From positions 310,001-374,000 of the forward strand of contig NZ_LLKN01000001.1 of NCBI RefSeq assembly GCF_002900095.1: a stretch of 64,000 nucleotides of DNA, read 5' to 3'. The notes below the pieces were generated by a model. It was given only the letters and a program-made list of their open reading frames with translations, had not been told where the DNA came from and ran no database searches. This document shows, in pieces, positions 24,439 to 32,839 of this stretch. Position numbers and translations under genes: made by a program. Position 1 is the stretch's first letter; every line of letters begins with the position of its first letter. Origin of the DNA: Salegentibacter mishustinae. Its GTDB lineage: Bacteria; Bacteroidota; Bacteroidia; Flavobacteriales; Flavobacteriaceae.

Positions 24439-25182
24439 TTATTTTATTGCTATTTCCGGATAAGTAACCCTTGTAAGGTATAATGCTTTTGCAGGCACCG
24501 AAGTTCCTGCCTTACTCCTGTCTTTACTTTTTATAACCTCGTGCATATTTTCGATAGGTTGCTTCCCAAAACCAATTTCCAGTAAAGTTCCTACAATTGC
24601 ACGCACCATATTTCTTAAAAATCTGTCGGCTGAAATATGAAAAACCAACACACCATTTTCAATTTTCCAAACCGCCTCAGTAATCTTGCAATTATAAGTT
24701 TTTACATCGGTTTTAGACTTTGAAAAACACTTAAAATTAGTATAATCCTTTAAGATTTCTGCAGCCTTATTCATTTTTTCAACATCCAGCTTATTTTTCA
24801 AAAAATAACTTCTATCTTCTAAAAAAGGATCTTTATGCTGAACGATATGATACTCATAACTTCGGCTTAAAGCATCAAAACGTGCATGTGCATCAGGTTT
24901 TACTTTAAAGAAATCCCGTAAGGCTATGTCTGCCGGAAGCAGAGAATTCATTTTAAACTGAAAAACTTCCTTTTCAAGATTGTTATCGGTATCAAAATGC
25001 GCAAAGATTTGTTTAGCATGCACGCCGGCATCTGTTCTTCCTGCGCCAATAATAGCTGTTTTTTGTTGAAAAACAACCGAAAGTGCTCGTTCTATTTCTT
25101 CCTGAACCGAAATCGCGTTTGGCTGATTTTGCCATCCGTGATAAGCCTTCCCAAAGTATGCCAGTTCTAAAAAATACCTCAA
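24439..25182 (-). CDS. truA: tRNA pseudouridine synthase A
   Basis: A 247-aa enzyme that isomerises uridines 38-40 in the anticodon stem-loop. The catalytic Asp51 is in GAGRTDAGVHA; further signatures are YFGKAYHGWQNQP at the N-terminus and FLRNMVRAIVGTLLEIG near residue 205. Length is standard. A TATCTTTG -7 box 32-39 bp upstream is the likely promoter, shared with the ABC exporter gene. Confidence 0.95.
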   Translation of the reverse strand: MRYFLELAYFGKAYHGWQNQPNAISVQEEIERALSVVFQQKTAIIGAGRTDAGVHAKQIFAHFDTDNNLEKEVFQFKMNSLLPADIALRDFFKVKPDAHARFDALSRSYEYHIVQHKDPFLEDRSYFLKNKLDVEKMNKAAEILKDYTNFKCFSKSKTDVKTYNCKITEAVWKIENGVLVFHISADRFLRNMVRAIVGTLLEIGFGKQPIENMHEVIKSKDRSKAGTSVPAKALYLTRVTYPEIAIK

Positions 25183-25213
25183 CCGAGTTCTTTATTTTTA
25201 TATTTGCGAACTG

Positions 25214-25221
25214 CAAAGATA
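25214..25221 (-). promoter_or_regulatory. Putative truA promoter -7 box
   Basis: The minus strand reads TATCTTTG, a perfect match to TAnnTTTG, 32 bp upstream of the truA start codon. Confidence 0.5.
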
Positions 25222-25296
25222 AGGCATTTATTAGAAGCTTAAATCCTTTGAAGGCATAGGTTTCAAAATGATTCTATAAACAAAAACAATCCCGAT

Positions 25297-25791
25297 TTGA
25301 AAAAAATATTGCTGTTAAGCGACACCCACAGTCATATTGACGATAGAATTCTACATTACGCCGCCGAAGCCGATGAAATATGGCACGCCGGCGATATTGG
25401 CATAACCGATATTACCGATGAATTAAAAAAAGTAAAACCCTTAAGGGCCGTTTATGGCAATATAGATGATGCAGAAATAAGAAAGGAATTCCCACTTCAC
25501 CAACGCTTTAATTGTGAAGGCGTGGATGTTTGGATTACCCATATTGGCGGTTACCCGGGCAAATATTCGCCCGCGATTAGGGAAGAAATTAAAAGAAATC
25601 CGCCAAAACTATTTATTAGCGGTCATTCTCACATTTTAAAAGTAATGAACGATAAAAGCCTGGGATTACTTCATATGAATCCGGGCGCAGCAGGAAAGCA
25701 GGGATTTCATAAGAAACGTACGATGCTTAGATTTAAAATTGATGCTGGAGAAATTAAAGATTTAGAGGTCATAGAATTGAAAAGTAAGTAG
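25297..25791 (+). CDS. YfcE/MJ0936-type metallophosphoesterase
   Basis: A 164-aa calcineurin-like phosphodiesterase. Metal-binding motifs appear in order: LLSDTHSH (residues ~6-13), WHAGDIG (~29), VYGNIDD (~53), THIGG (~80), SGHSH (~106) and MNPGAAG. Size and motifs match the single-domain YfcE family, which hydrolyses phosphodiesters; the natural substrate is uncertain. The start is TTG. It is divergent from truA. Confidence 0.9.
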   Translation: MKKILLLSDTHSHIDDRILHYAAEADEIWHAGDIGITDITDELKKVKPLRAVYGNIDDAEIRKEFPLHQRFNCEGVDVWITHIGGYPGKYSPAIREEIKRNPPKLFISGHSHILKVMNDKSLGLLHMNPGAAGKQGFHKKRTMLRFKIDAGEIKDLEVIELKSK

Positions 25792-25833
25792 GCAGTTTAG
25801 AGTCTGCGGTTTCAGTAGACAGTTAAAATTGCT

Positions 25834-25968
25834 CGTTATTGCAATGGAGGCACAACTGAAGTAATCTTTCGATTAACTCACGAACTATCAAAAAAGGAAA
25901 GCTATACTTAAACAACAGATTGCCTCGTCATAATTCTCCCAGATTCAAATTTTTTCTCGCAATGACGA
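25834..25968. repeat. Degenerate inverted-repeat element, copy A
   Basis: The left part CGTTATTGCAATGGAGG...AAGTAATCT (25834-25867) is mirrored by AGATTGCCTCGTCA...CTCGCAATGACG (25918-25968). The ends recall the widespread ATTGCGA...GAAGCAATCT intergenic repeat of Bacteroidota. The arms have diverged. Confidence 0.5.
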
Positions 25969-26017
25969 AACGACAATTACACTAAAAACATTCCTGAATA
26001 AGTCACGAGTGTGTTTT

Positions 26018-26120
26018 TTAGCCTCATTGCGATCCCGATTTTTATCGGGCGAAGCAATCTGTTCAGTTATTTCCATATCTAAAGTTTACCACACTCCTAT
26101 TTGGCTCGTAATGAGGCTAA
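26018..26120. repeat. Inverted-repeat element, copy B
   Basis: TTAGCCTCATTGCGA (26018-26032) pairs with TCGTAATGAGGCTAA (26106-26120), 15-bp arms with one mismatch. Inside is GAAGCAATCTG and a CCCGAT/ATCGGG hairpin. It is related to copy A at 25834-25968; the 450-bp gap between genes holds nothing else. Confidence 0.6.
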
Positions 26121-26183
26121 GAATCAAAGATCCGTGAATTCGTAGCGATGTAATAATGATTCAACTATACTTATAAAAACTAA

Positions 26184-26211
26184 AAAACCCGAAGCTTTCA
26201 CTTCGGGTTTT
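26184..26211. terminator. Bidirectional terminator
   Basis: AAAACCCGAAG (26184-26194) and CTTCGGGTTTT (26201-26211) form 11-bp arms with A/T tails. It lies between the metallophosphoesterase and the DUF4293 gene and serves the latter. Confidence 0.85.
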
Positions 26212-26240
26212 CACGCACTAATACTACTAAGATGATAGGC

Positions 26241-26651
26241 TTATCGTAATCGGTCCACAGATTTTACGAGATCTTCGTCCTTTTTAATGGCCTTATTGGC
26301 CAAAACAAGAAAAACGATAGAAATGATTGGAAGAAACATCCCAATACCCTTCTCTGAAATATCCATTTCTCCAGGTAAACTTAGCGACCAATAAACAAAC
26401 ACTCCTAGTAAAAAAAAGTTTAATAAGATATTTAGACGCCCCAATACAAATTGAAGCTTTCTATTTTTGAACATAAAAATACTCACCAAAGATAATAAAG
26501 CTGAAGCTAGAAATGCAATAAAAACCATAAGATAATCTTGCGCATACATAGCAACTCCTTCTGCATTTTCCCAAAGAGAGAAAGCAAAGATCAGCCCGCC
26601 ACTAGCAATAACGGCGATAAGTAAATATATAGTTTGGATTCTTTGTAGCAT
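26241..26651 (-). CDS. DUF4293 membrane protein
   Basis: This 136-aa protein has four hydrophobic segments (LLIAVIASGGLIFAF; YLMVFIAFLASALL; LNILLNFFLLGVFVYW; FLPIISIVFLVLA) and a conserved start MLQRIQTIY and RKLQFVLGRLNI loop, as in DUF4293, a Bacteroidota inner-membrane family of unknown function. I chose the ATG at 26651 because the family begins there; the frame is open for 36 more codons upstream. It is divergent from rho. A TATTTTTG box lies at 26674-26681. Confidence 0.85.
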   Translation of the reverse strand: MLQRIQTIYLLIAVIASGGLIFAFSLWENAEGVAMYAQDYLMVFIAFLASALLSLVSIFMFKNRKLQFVLGRLNILLNFFLLGVFVYWSLSLPGEMDISEKGIGMFLPIISIVFLVLANKAIKKDEDLVKSVDRLR

Positions 26652-26673
26652 ATCTTCTGGTGAAATTCGCGAA

Positions 26674-26681
26674 CAAAAATA
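26674..26681 (-). promoter_or_regulatory. Putative DUF4293 promoter -7 box
   Basis: The minus strand reads TATTTTTG (TAnnTTTG), 23 bp upstream of the chosen ATG at 26651, which also supports that start over the longer frame. Confidence 0.45.
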
Positions 26682-26848
26682 AAGATTCTTTTTAGAATTG
26701 CTATTCAAAATATTAAAATAAAGTTGTATACTTGCAGGAACATTTCGTAACCAATTCAAAACAGGTTACTTAAGTCTCCAAATTTTTTTCGATTCTTCCT
26801 CGCGAAGTTTAACAATCAACCCAAACACAAATTTATTTTTAATTATCC

Positions 26849-28501
26849 ATGTTTGAAATTTCAGAATTAAAAGCTAAAAAGCTTCCTGAGTTGCAGGATA
26901 TCGCTAAATCTTTAAATGTCCCAAAATTCAGGACCTTAAAAAAATTAGATCTGGTATATCAAATCCTGGACTATCAGGCTGCCAACCCCAAAAAGGCAAA
27001 AGAAGCACTTACAGACGACACAAAAAAGGAGGAGTCTCCAAAAAGTGAGGCGACTGCTAAAACTTCAGAAAAACCACAGGCTAAAAAAGGTGGGAAAATA
27101 GGAAGTAACAAAAAACCACCAAGGGCTGCTGCAACGGCGGAGACCAAAGATTCGCGCCCGGCAAAAAAGGAAAGTAATTCTCCTAAAAAAGAAGAAGCAT
27201 CTTCAAAGTCAGGGGAAAATAAAAAGCCGGAGCAAAAGCAAAGGGACACAAGAGATGATAATTCTTCTAAAAATCAGAAGAACAATCCTCGTGAGCACAA
27301 AAAAGATACGCGCAATAAAAATAACGGAGGCCGCGATAGCGGAAACCGTGATAGCCGCAATCGCTACCGCGAACCAGATTACGAGTTTGATGCGATTATT
27401 GAAAGTGAAGGTGTACTGGACATTATGCAGGACAACTACGGTTTCCTAAGATCTTCAGATTACAATTACCTTACTTCTCCAGATGATATTTATGTTTCCC
27501 AGTCGCAAATTCGTTTATTCGGTTTAAAAACCGGAGACACCGTATTAGGGCAAATAAGACCACCAAAAGAAGGTGAGAAATATTTCCCATTAATCAAGAT
27601 CAATAAAATTAACGGATTAGACCCACAGGTAGTGAGAGACCGTGTTTCTTTTGAGCACTTAACTCCACTTTTCCCAAAGGAAAAATTCAATATAGCCGAA
27701 AAACAAAGCAGTTTATCTACCCGTATCATGGATCTCTTTTCCCCTATTGGAAAAGGCCAGCGTGGTATGATTGTTTCCCAGCCTAAAACTGGTAAAACAA
27801 TGTTGCTTAAAGATATTGCCAACGCAATTGCAGCAAACCATCCCGAGGTTTATCAAATAGTTCTCCTTATTGATGAACGTCCTGAAGAGGTTACCGATAT
27901 GCAACGTAATGTACGCGGGGAAGTAGTAGCTTCTACTTTTGATAAAGAAGCACACGAACACGTACGAGTTGCGAATATCGTTTTAGAAAAAGCAAAGCGT
28001 TTGGTAGAATGTGGTCACGATGTTGTGATTCTTTTAGATTCTATTACTCGTTTGGCTCGTGCATACAACACCGTACAACCTGCAAGTGGTAAAGTATTAA
28101 GTGGTGGTGTAGACGCTAATGCACTACACAAACCAAAACGTTTCTTTGGTGCCGCCCGTAATATTGAGAACGGAGGTTCTTTATCAATAATCGCTACCGC
28201 CCTTACCGATACCGGCTCTAAAATGGACGAAGTGATCTTTGAAGAATTTAAGGGGACAGGAAATATGGAACTGCAATTGGATAGAAAAATTGCAAACCGT
28301 AGAATTTTCCCTGCGATTGATCTTACTTCTTCAAGTACACGTCGTGACGACTTATTACTTGATGAAAACACGATACAAAGAATGTGGGTGTTGCGTAAAT
28401 ATCTTGCCGATATGAATCCTATAGAAGCTATGGAATTTATTAACGACAGGATTAAACAAACCAAAAATAATGAAGAGTTTTTAATCTCTATGAACGGGTA
28501 A
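26849..28501 (+). CDS. rho: Transcription termination factor Rho
   Basis: This 550-aa hexameric RNA helicase ends transcripts. Residues 1-50 are the Rho N-terminal helical domain ([20 protein letters not shown]). Residues ~55-180 are a Lys/Glu/Asn/Arg-rich disordered insert, typical of Bacteroidota Rho and absent from E. coli Rho (419 aa). The RNA-binding cold-shock fold follows ([13 protein letters not shown], ~190-260), then the ATPase core with Walker [21 protein letters not shown] and [12 protein letters not shown] strong terminator follows at 28524. Confidence 0.97.
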   Translation: MFEISELKAKKLPELQDIAKSLNVPKFRTLKKLDLVYQILDYQAANPKKAKEALTDDTKKEESPKSEATAKTSEKPQAKKGGKIGSNKKPPRAAATAETKDSRPAKKESNSPKKEEASSKSGENKKPEQKQRDTRDDNSSKNQKNNPREHKKDTRNKNNGGRDSGNRDSRNRYREPDYEFDAIIESEGVLDIMQDNYGFLRSSDYNYLTSPDDIYVSQSQIRLFGLKTGDTVLGQIRPPKEGEKYFPLIKINKINGLDPQVVRDRVSFEHLTPLFPKEKFNIAEKQSSLSTRIMDLFSPIGKGQRGMIVSQPKTGKTMLLKDIANAIAANHPEVYQIVLLIDERPEEVTDMQRNVRGEVVASTFDKEAHEHVRVANIVLEKAKRLVECGHDVVILLDSITRLARAYNTVQPASGKVLSGGVDANALHKPKRFFGAARNIENGGSLSIIATALTDTGSKMDEVIFEEFKGTGNMELQLDRKIANRRIFPAIDLTSSSTRRDDLLLDENTIQRMWVLRKYLADMNPIEAMEFINDRIKQTKNNEEFLISMNG

Positions 28502-28523
28502 AAACTTCTTTAGTTATAAATTG

Positions 28524-28558
28524 AAAAAATCCGGAAGCTTTAAGTTTCCGGATTTTTT
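28524..28558 (+). terminator. Terminator of rho
   Basis: AAAAAATCCGGAA (28524-28536) and TTCCGGATTTTTT (28546-28558) form 13-bp arms with a U tract, 23 bp after the rho stop. Confidence 0.85.
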
Positions 28559-28615
28559 TTATGATTCATTTTAATAGATAAGGACTCTGCTCCTATTCAT
28601 TTCCAATCAGAAAAA

Positions 28616-28893
28616 GCTTCTCACCCGGCGAATTTTCATCGTTTTTTGGTATAAAAAAGATTTAAGGTAAAAAGTTCCTAAAATCGTCATGCTGAATTTA
28701 TTTCAGAGGTTAAAAAGTCGATAATCAGAACGAGTTAGAAGCTGAAACAAGTTCAGCTTGACAAAAGTATACTTGTGAGACAACTCCACTTCTTAGAGCG
28801 GGAGACCGGGTTTCCCGATATTACGCCCTATCGGGCTTCAATCGGGACAGGCTTCTCACCCGGCGAATTTTCAACGTTTTTTGGCATAAAAAA
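28616..28893. repeat. Duplicated segment with a tRNA-Gly 3' fragment
   Basis: A 43-bp stretch (GCTTCTCACCCGGCG...) occurs at 28616-28658 and again at 28851-28893 with two differences. Between them, 28796-28812 (GAGCGGGAGACCGGGTT) copies the 3' end of the tRNA-Gly gene found at 28927. This looks like a decayed local duplication of the tRNA region. No gene is visible in 28562-28926. Confidence 0.6.
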
Positions 28894-28920
28894 ACCCCAA
28901 CGTTTTGTTGAGGCTTTTTT
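28891..28920 (-). terminator. Terminator of tRNA-Gly
   Basis: On the minus strand GCCTCAAC and GTTGGGG form a stem followed by TTTTTTT, immediately after the tRNA-Gly 3' end. Confidence 0.7.
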
Positions 28921-28926
28921 TCTTTG

Positions 28927-28999
28927 AGCGGGAGACCGGGTTCGAACCGGCGACATTCAGCTTGGAAGGCTGACGCTCTACCAACTGAGCTACTCCCGC
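28927..28999 (-). tRNA. tRNA-Gly (anticodon TCC)
   Basis: It folds as a 73-nt cloverleaf: acceptor GCGGGAG/CTCCCGC, D loop AGCTCAGTTGGTAGAGC, anticodon loop CTTCCAA giving TCC, T loop GTTCGAACC. Discriminator T; CCA not encoded. Confidence 0.97.
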
Positions 29000-29207
29000 A
29001 TTTGTTCTGCAAATATAAAGTTTAAACCCTTCAATTTCCAAAGGAAAATTAAACTTTTTAGACTCTGCGATCCTATTTGCTTAATATTCAGACCAAAAAT
29101 AAAATGAAGCGATAAAATCTTGTTAAATGGGTAATTAAAAAACAAGTGTTCCGACAAATAAATCTTATTTTTAATGCCTAACAGAATACATCTTAAATCA
29201 ATTTCTT

Positions 29208-29759
29208 ATGAGTAATAAACCCGGTAAAACCCAGGACTTAATAGACGCAAAATTCCTTGAAGAACGCAAAGTATTCCTTTGGGGTGAAGTCAACGATAAA
29301 TCGGCCAAACACGTTATAGACAGACTTCTTTATCTTGATATGGAGGGAGATGAAGAAATCCAGTTTTTTATTAATAGTCCAGGTGGTTATGTAACCGATG
29401 GATTTGCGATTTACGATACTATGCAAAGCCTTAAAAGCCCTGTTTCAACCATTTGTAGTGGTCTGGCTGCTTCTATGGGTTCTATTTTACTTTCTGGCGG
29501 AACTAAAGGCAGGAGGTTTATTCAAACGCACGGAAAAGTTATGATCCACCAACCTATGGGTGGTGCCAGAGGCCAGGCTTCAAACATCGAAATCCAGGCC
29601 AACGAAATCTTAAAAACCCGGGAATTAAGCGCAAAGCTTCTTGCTGAAAATTGCGGGCAAACTATAGAAAAAGTACTTAAAGATTTTAATCGTGATTACT
29701 GGATGGATGCCCAGGAGTCTTTAGACTACGGAATTGTTGACGGTATTTTCAAGAAATAA
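29208..29759 (+). CDS. clpP: ClpP-family serine peptidase
   Basis: This 183-aa protein has the ClpP fold and triad: Ser89 in SGLAASMGS, His114 in MIHQPMGG and Asp178 in YGIVD. The oxyanion glycine loop is FINSPGG. It lacks the longer N-terminal propeptide of typical ClpP and may be a second ClpP paralogue in the genome; only one copy is in this window. It should assemble into tetradecamers with ClpX/ClpA. It is followed 3 bp later by a small GNAT gene. Confidence 0.9.
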   Translation: MSNKPGKTQDLIDAKFLEERKVFLWGEVNDKSAKHVIDRLLYLDMEGDEEIQFFINSPGGYVTDGFAIYDTMQSLKSPVSTICSGLAASMGSILLSGGTKGRRFIQTHGKVMIHQPMGGARGQASNIEIQANEILKTRELSAKLLAENCGQTIEKVLKDFNRDYWMDAQESLDYGIVDGIFKK

Positions 29760-29762
29760 TTT

Positions 29763-30044
29763 ATGGATATTAAACATCGCGAGAACGATAGCCGCGGAAT
29801 GTTCTTTGTGAGAGATGAAAAAGGCATTTACGCAGAGCTAACGTATCAAAAAAAGGCAGGAGACATTCTTGTTATAGATCACACAGAGGTTAGACCAGAA
29901 CTGGAAGGACAGGGAATTGCAACTAAGCTGCTGGCCCATAGCGTGGAATTTGCCCGTGAAAATAATTATAAGATAGAGCCCCTATGCCCTTTCGCTGAAG
30001 TGCAATTTGACAGAAACAAGTCTTACAGCGATGTAAGAGCTTAA
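29763..30044 (+). CDS. Small GNAT-like acetyltransferase (YjdJ/NATD1 type)
   Basis: A 93-aa single-domain protein with ILVIDHTEVRPELEGQGIATKLLAHSVEFA (acetyl-CoA motif A, residues ~39-65) and CPFAEVQFDRN at the end, characteristic of the short NATD1/YjdJ subfamily. Its substrate is unknown. It starts 3 bp after the clpP stop, so the two are cotranscribed. Confidence 0.88.
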   Translation: MDIKHRENDSRGMFFVRDEKGIYAELTYQKKAGDILVIDHTEVRPELEGQGIATKLLAHSVEFARENNYKIEPLCPFAEVQFDRNKSYSDVRA

Positions 30045-30070
30045 AAAACCTACTAACTTTTTCCTCTTTT

Positions 30071-31708
30071 ATGAAGTTCTCCCGTTTATTATTATTCCTT
30101 GGTTTAATGATTTTATTTTCTTGTGAAGAAGATCAAAAAAAGGGAATTGAAACTTCAAAAGAGGAAGAAGCAGTAGTTATTGAGAAATTAGCTTCAGCTG
30201 ATTTAATTGCCAAAAGATTCTCCAGGCTTTCCAATTCCGTTGGGAATATAGATCTGCAATATCCCGATTTACTTGATTCTATCTATTCAAAACGTGATTA
30301 TAAACCAATTTGGACAGATAGGGCCTTACGGGAAGATCTCTACCGCGGTATTGAAAGAACTAAAGAAGACGGCCTGGAACCTGAAGATTATCATTTAAGC
30401 TATCTAAAAAAGTCCCTTTCCAATTTATCGGAATTAGATGATGAGGAGCGTAGTTTAACCGAAATCATACTAACTGATGCTTTTTTCAGCCTTACTTCAG
30501 ATTATAATTCAGGGAAATTAGATCCTAAGGAAATTTATAGTATTTGGGGTGTAGAAAGCAATAAAATAGACCTTCCGGGACTCTTAGATCACGGTGTTCA
30601 GAAAAATAATATTCTGGCGGCTATAGATTCTGTAGTACCGCAACACGAGGTCTATAAAGGTTTAAAACGTAGTTTAAAAGAATACAGGGAACTGGCAGAA
30701 AACGAAAAAGACCCCATTTTTATTTCCGAAGAAGGAGAGAGTATTAAAGCGGATGAAAAAGATGAGCGGATACCAAATATAAAAAGGCGCTTAAAAGAAT
30801 TAGGCTACTGGGATAAAGAAATTGCAGATAGTCTTATTATCTACGATGAACCTCTACAGAAAGCAGTTAAGGAATTCCAGGAAAAGTATGGTATTGAAAC
30901 CGATGGCGTGATTGGCGGCGGCACAATTAAAACCCTTAACAAAACCTACCAGGAGAGGCTGGAACAAATTTTAGTGAACCTGGAACGCTGGCGCTGGTAT
31001 CCCAAAAATTTAGGCGAACAATACATCATTGTAAATATTGCAAATTACCGCTTACATCTGGTTAAAGGCGAAGATACTCTTGCTACGCATCGCACGATGG
31101 TGGGTACTGAAGCCAGGAAAACCCCTGTTTTCTCAGATAAGGTAGAACATATTGTTTATAACCCAACGTGGACTATTCCGCCTACGATTAAGAGTAAAGA
31201 TGTTATCCCTTCAGCTTCCAAAGATCCCGATTATATAAACAGGAAGAATTTTAGCATTTTTAACCGAAGTGGTGAAAAAATGAACCCTCAGGATGTAGAC
31301 TGGTCTTCTTCTAAAGTTAAAGGCTATACTTTTAGGCAGGAAGCGGGGCCGGCAAATCCGCTTGGATTGGTTAAGATCATCTACCCTAACGAATATATGA
31401 TTTATTTACACGACACGCCTTCAAAATCGCTTTTCAACAAAAATTTAAGGGCGCAAAGCTCTGGTTGCGTAAGAGTACAGGGAGTATTGGATCTCGCCAA
31501 AATGCTGTTAAACGATCAGCCTAAATATGACGATGATAAAATTGCAGAAATTCTAAAATCGGGAAAAACCACAACCATAAAAGTTACTCAGAATGTAAAT
31601 GTACACCATCTTTACTGGACTGCCTGGAACGAAAATGGCAGCACCCGTTTTGCAGAAGATGTCTACAAAAGAGATGCTGCCATTTATAATTTGCTTACTA
31701 AAAACTAA
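30071..31708 (+). CDS. L,D-transpeptidase, YcbB-like lipoprotein
   Basis: This 545-aa cell-wall enzyme forms 3-3 crosslinks or attaches proteins to peptidoglycan. The leader ends at lipobox LFSC (Cys ~18). Residues ~40-200 are the helical scaffold domain of YcbB relatives; ~230-290 is a peptidoglycan-binding domain (PNIKRRLKELGYW, AVKEFQEKYGIETDGVIGGGT). The YkuD catalytic domain spans ~320-510, with His ~447 (YLHDTPSK) and the SSGCVRV motif at ~463-469 (Cys465). It is convergent with a second L,D-transpeptidase gene, overlapping by 4 bp. Confidence 0.92.
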   Translation: MKFSRLLLFLGLMILFSCEEDQKKGIETSKEEEAVVIEKLASADLIAKRFSRLSNSVGNIDLQYPDLLDSIYSKRDYKPIWTDRALREDLYRGIERTKEDGLEPEDYHLSYLKKSLSNLSELDDEERSLTEIILTDAFFSLTSDYNSGKLDPKEIYSIWGVESNKIDLPGLLDHGVQKNNILAAIDSVVPQHEVYKGLKRSLKEYRELAENEKDPIFISEEGESIKADEKDERIPNIKRRLKELGYWDKEIADSLIIYDEPLQKAVKEFQEKYGIETDGVIGGGTIKTLNKTYQERLEQILVNLERWRWYPKNLGEQYIIVNIANYRLHLVKGEDTLATHRTMVGTEARKTPVFSDKVEHIVYNPTWTIPPTIKSKDVIPSASKDPDYINRKNFSIFNRSGEKMNPQDVDWSSSKVKGYTFRQEAGPANPLGLVKIIYPNEYMIYLHDTPSKSLFNKNLRAQSSGCVRVQGVLDLAKMLLNDQPKYDDDKIAEILKSGKTTTIKVTQNVNVHHLYWTAWNENGSTRFAEDVYKRDAAIYNLLTKN

Positions 31709-32451
31709 CTATTTAGTAGCGTAGATTTTTCGAGGTATTCTTTATTATTCTTGTGAATATACACAACAGATTCTTCTTTAATAGTATCTATCACTTCTTT
31801 AGCAATAGTATTTGGAACCGCAGGACAACCGTAACTTCTTCCTAATCTTCCAATTCTATCTATAAAGTTAGGTTCTGCATAATCTGCTCCGTGAATTACC
31901 ACATAACGTTTACGAGCATTGCTATTAAAGCCTTTCTCCATACCGTCTATAAACAACGACAATCCGTTCTTTCCGTAGTAAGTTTCAGCAGTAACGTAAA
32001 ATCCTAGTGAACTTTGCAGGGAATTTACAGTATTAGAAAACTTGTTAGCAAACTCACCACCGGTATTTTTTCCGTGGGAAACATAAGTATTGAATAATAC
32101 TTTTTTAGTTTGCATATTCATAATCCACATACGTTTTTTTGTAGAGGAAAGTCCAAAATCTATTACGGTAAGGATTTTTTTACCCACTTTACCAGTTTCG
32201 TCTAATTGCTCATATCCTTTCATGGCTTTTTCGAACACAGGCATCGCCGGGACACTAATATTTTTGGTAGAAAACTCGCTATAAAGAGTAGCGACTTTAT
32301 TTTCGAAATTTGATTTGGTATTTTCTTCAGGAATTGTAGAAGCAATCGCTTCTATTTTTGAAGTTTCAAGGTTGGTTTTTAAATCATCTGTTGTTGTAAA
32401 TGCGAAAGAGAAGGTTAATACGCCAAATACAGTCAGAAGTCTATAAATCAT
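31705..32451 (-). CDS. Murein L,D-transpeptidase, YkuD_2 family
   Basis: A 248-aa exported protein with signal peptide FGVLTFSFAF. The catalytic region has VIHGADYAEPNF, then GRLGRSYGCPAVP with the nucleophile Cys (~214) in the SxGCP motif that defines the YkuD_2 (L,D-transpeptidase catalytic) family. WIMNMQTKKVLFNTYVSHGKNTG matches the N-terminal part. It probably edits cell-wall crosslinks. It overlaps the YcbB-like gene tail to tail by 4 bp. Confidence 0.9.
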   Translation of the reverse strand: MIYRLLTVFGVLTFSFAFTTTDDLKTNLETSKIEAIASTIPEENTKSNFENKVATLYSEFSTKNISVPAMPVFEKAMKGYEQLDETGKVGKKILTVIDFGLSSTKKRMWIMNMQTKKVLFNTYVSHGKNTGGEFANKFSNTVNSLQSSLGFYVTAETYYGKNGLSLFIDGMEKGFNSNARKRYVVIHGADYAEPNFIDRIGRLGRSYGCPAVPNTIAKEVIDTIKEESVVYIHKNNKEYLEKSTLLNS

Positions 32452-32839
32452 ACACGTTGTTTTAAATTAATATTCTCTTAATTAATTCCAAATGTAATGC
32501 CAACATACAAAATAATCTTATTAATTGAATTTTTAACGCTTCAGATCGCAAATTTTAACATTTATAAGCTTATAAAGCTATAGTTCAAGATATTATACAT
32601 TCACATTGATAGCTTAAAAACGATTAAAAGAAGAAAAAAGTATTCCAATGTAAAATGTTTATTGTTAAAATTTTAAATCTTATCTTATAGAGAAATTCAA
32701 AATCCTTTACCTGAAATATTTTATAGTGAAAACGCTACGAAAATAATCTTCTGCATTTAGATTTAATAAAACATTAGCGAGCGTGGGTTTAGCATACCGG
32801 CAATTTGTTTTTATCTTTATGCCCAAATTAACTAATATT
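32452..32839. other. AT-rich intergenic region
   Basis: This 388-bp region separates the divergent L,D-transpeptidase gene and gpmI. No gene, hairpin or repeat stands out. A TATCTTTA sequence at ~32811 resembles a -7 box for gpmI but does not match fully. Confidence 0.5.

Noticed and set aside
27490-28464. Minus-strand frames inside rho
   Set aside because: They are antisense shadows of a strongly conserved gene.
32512-32526. 13-base match to the distal part of the candidate guide near 32515 (CATACAAAATAAT on the plus strand)
   Set aside because: The seed end of the guide (TTTGTGCCC) does not match there and the DNA is AT-rich, so chance is enough to explain it.
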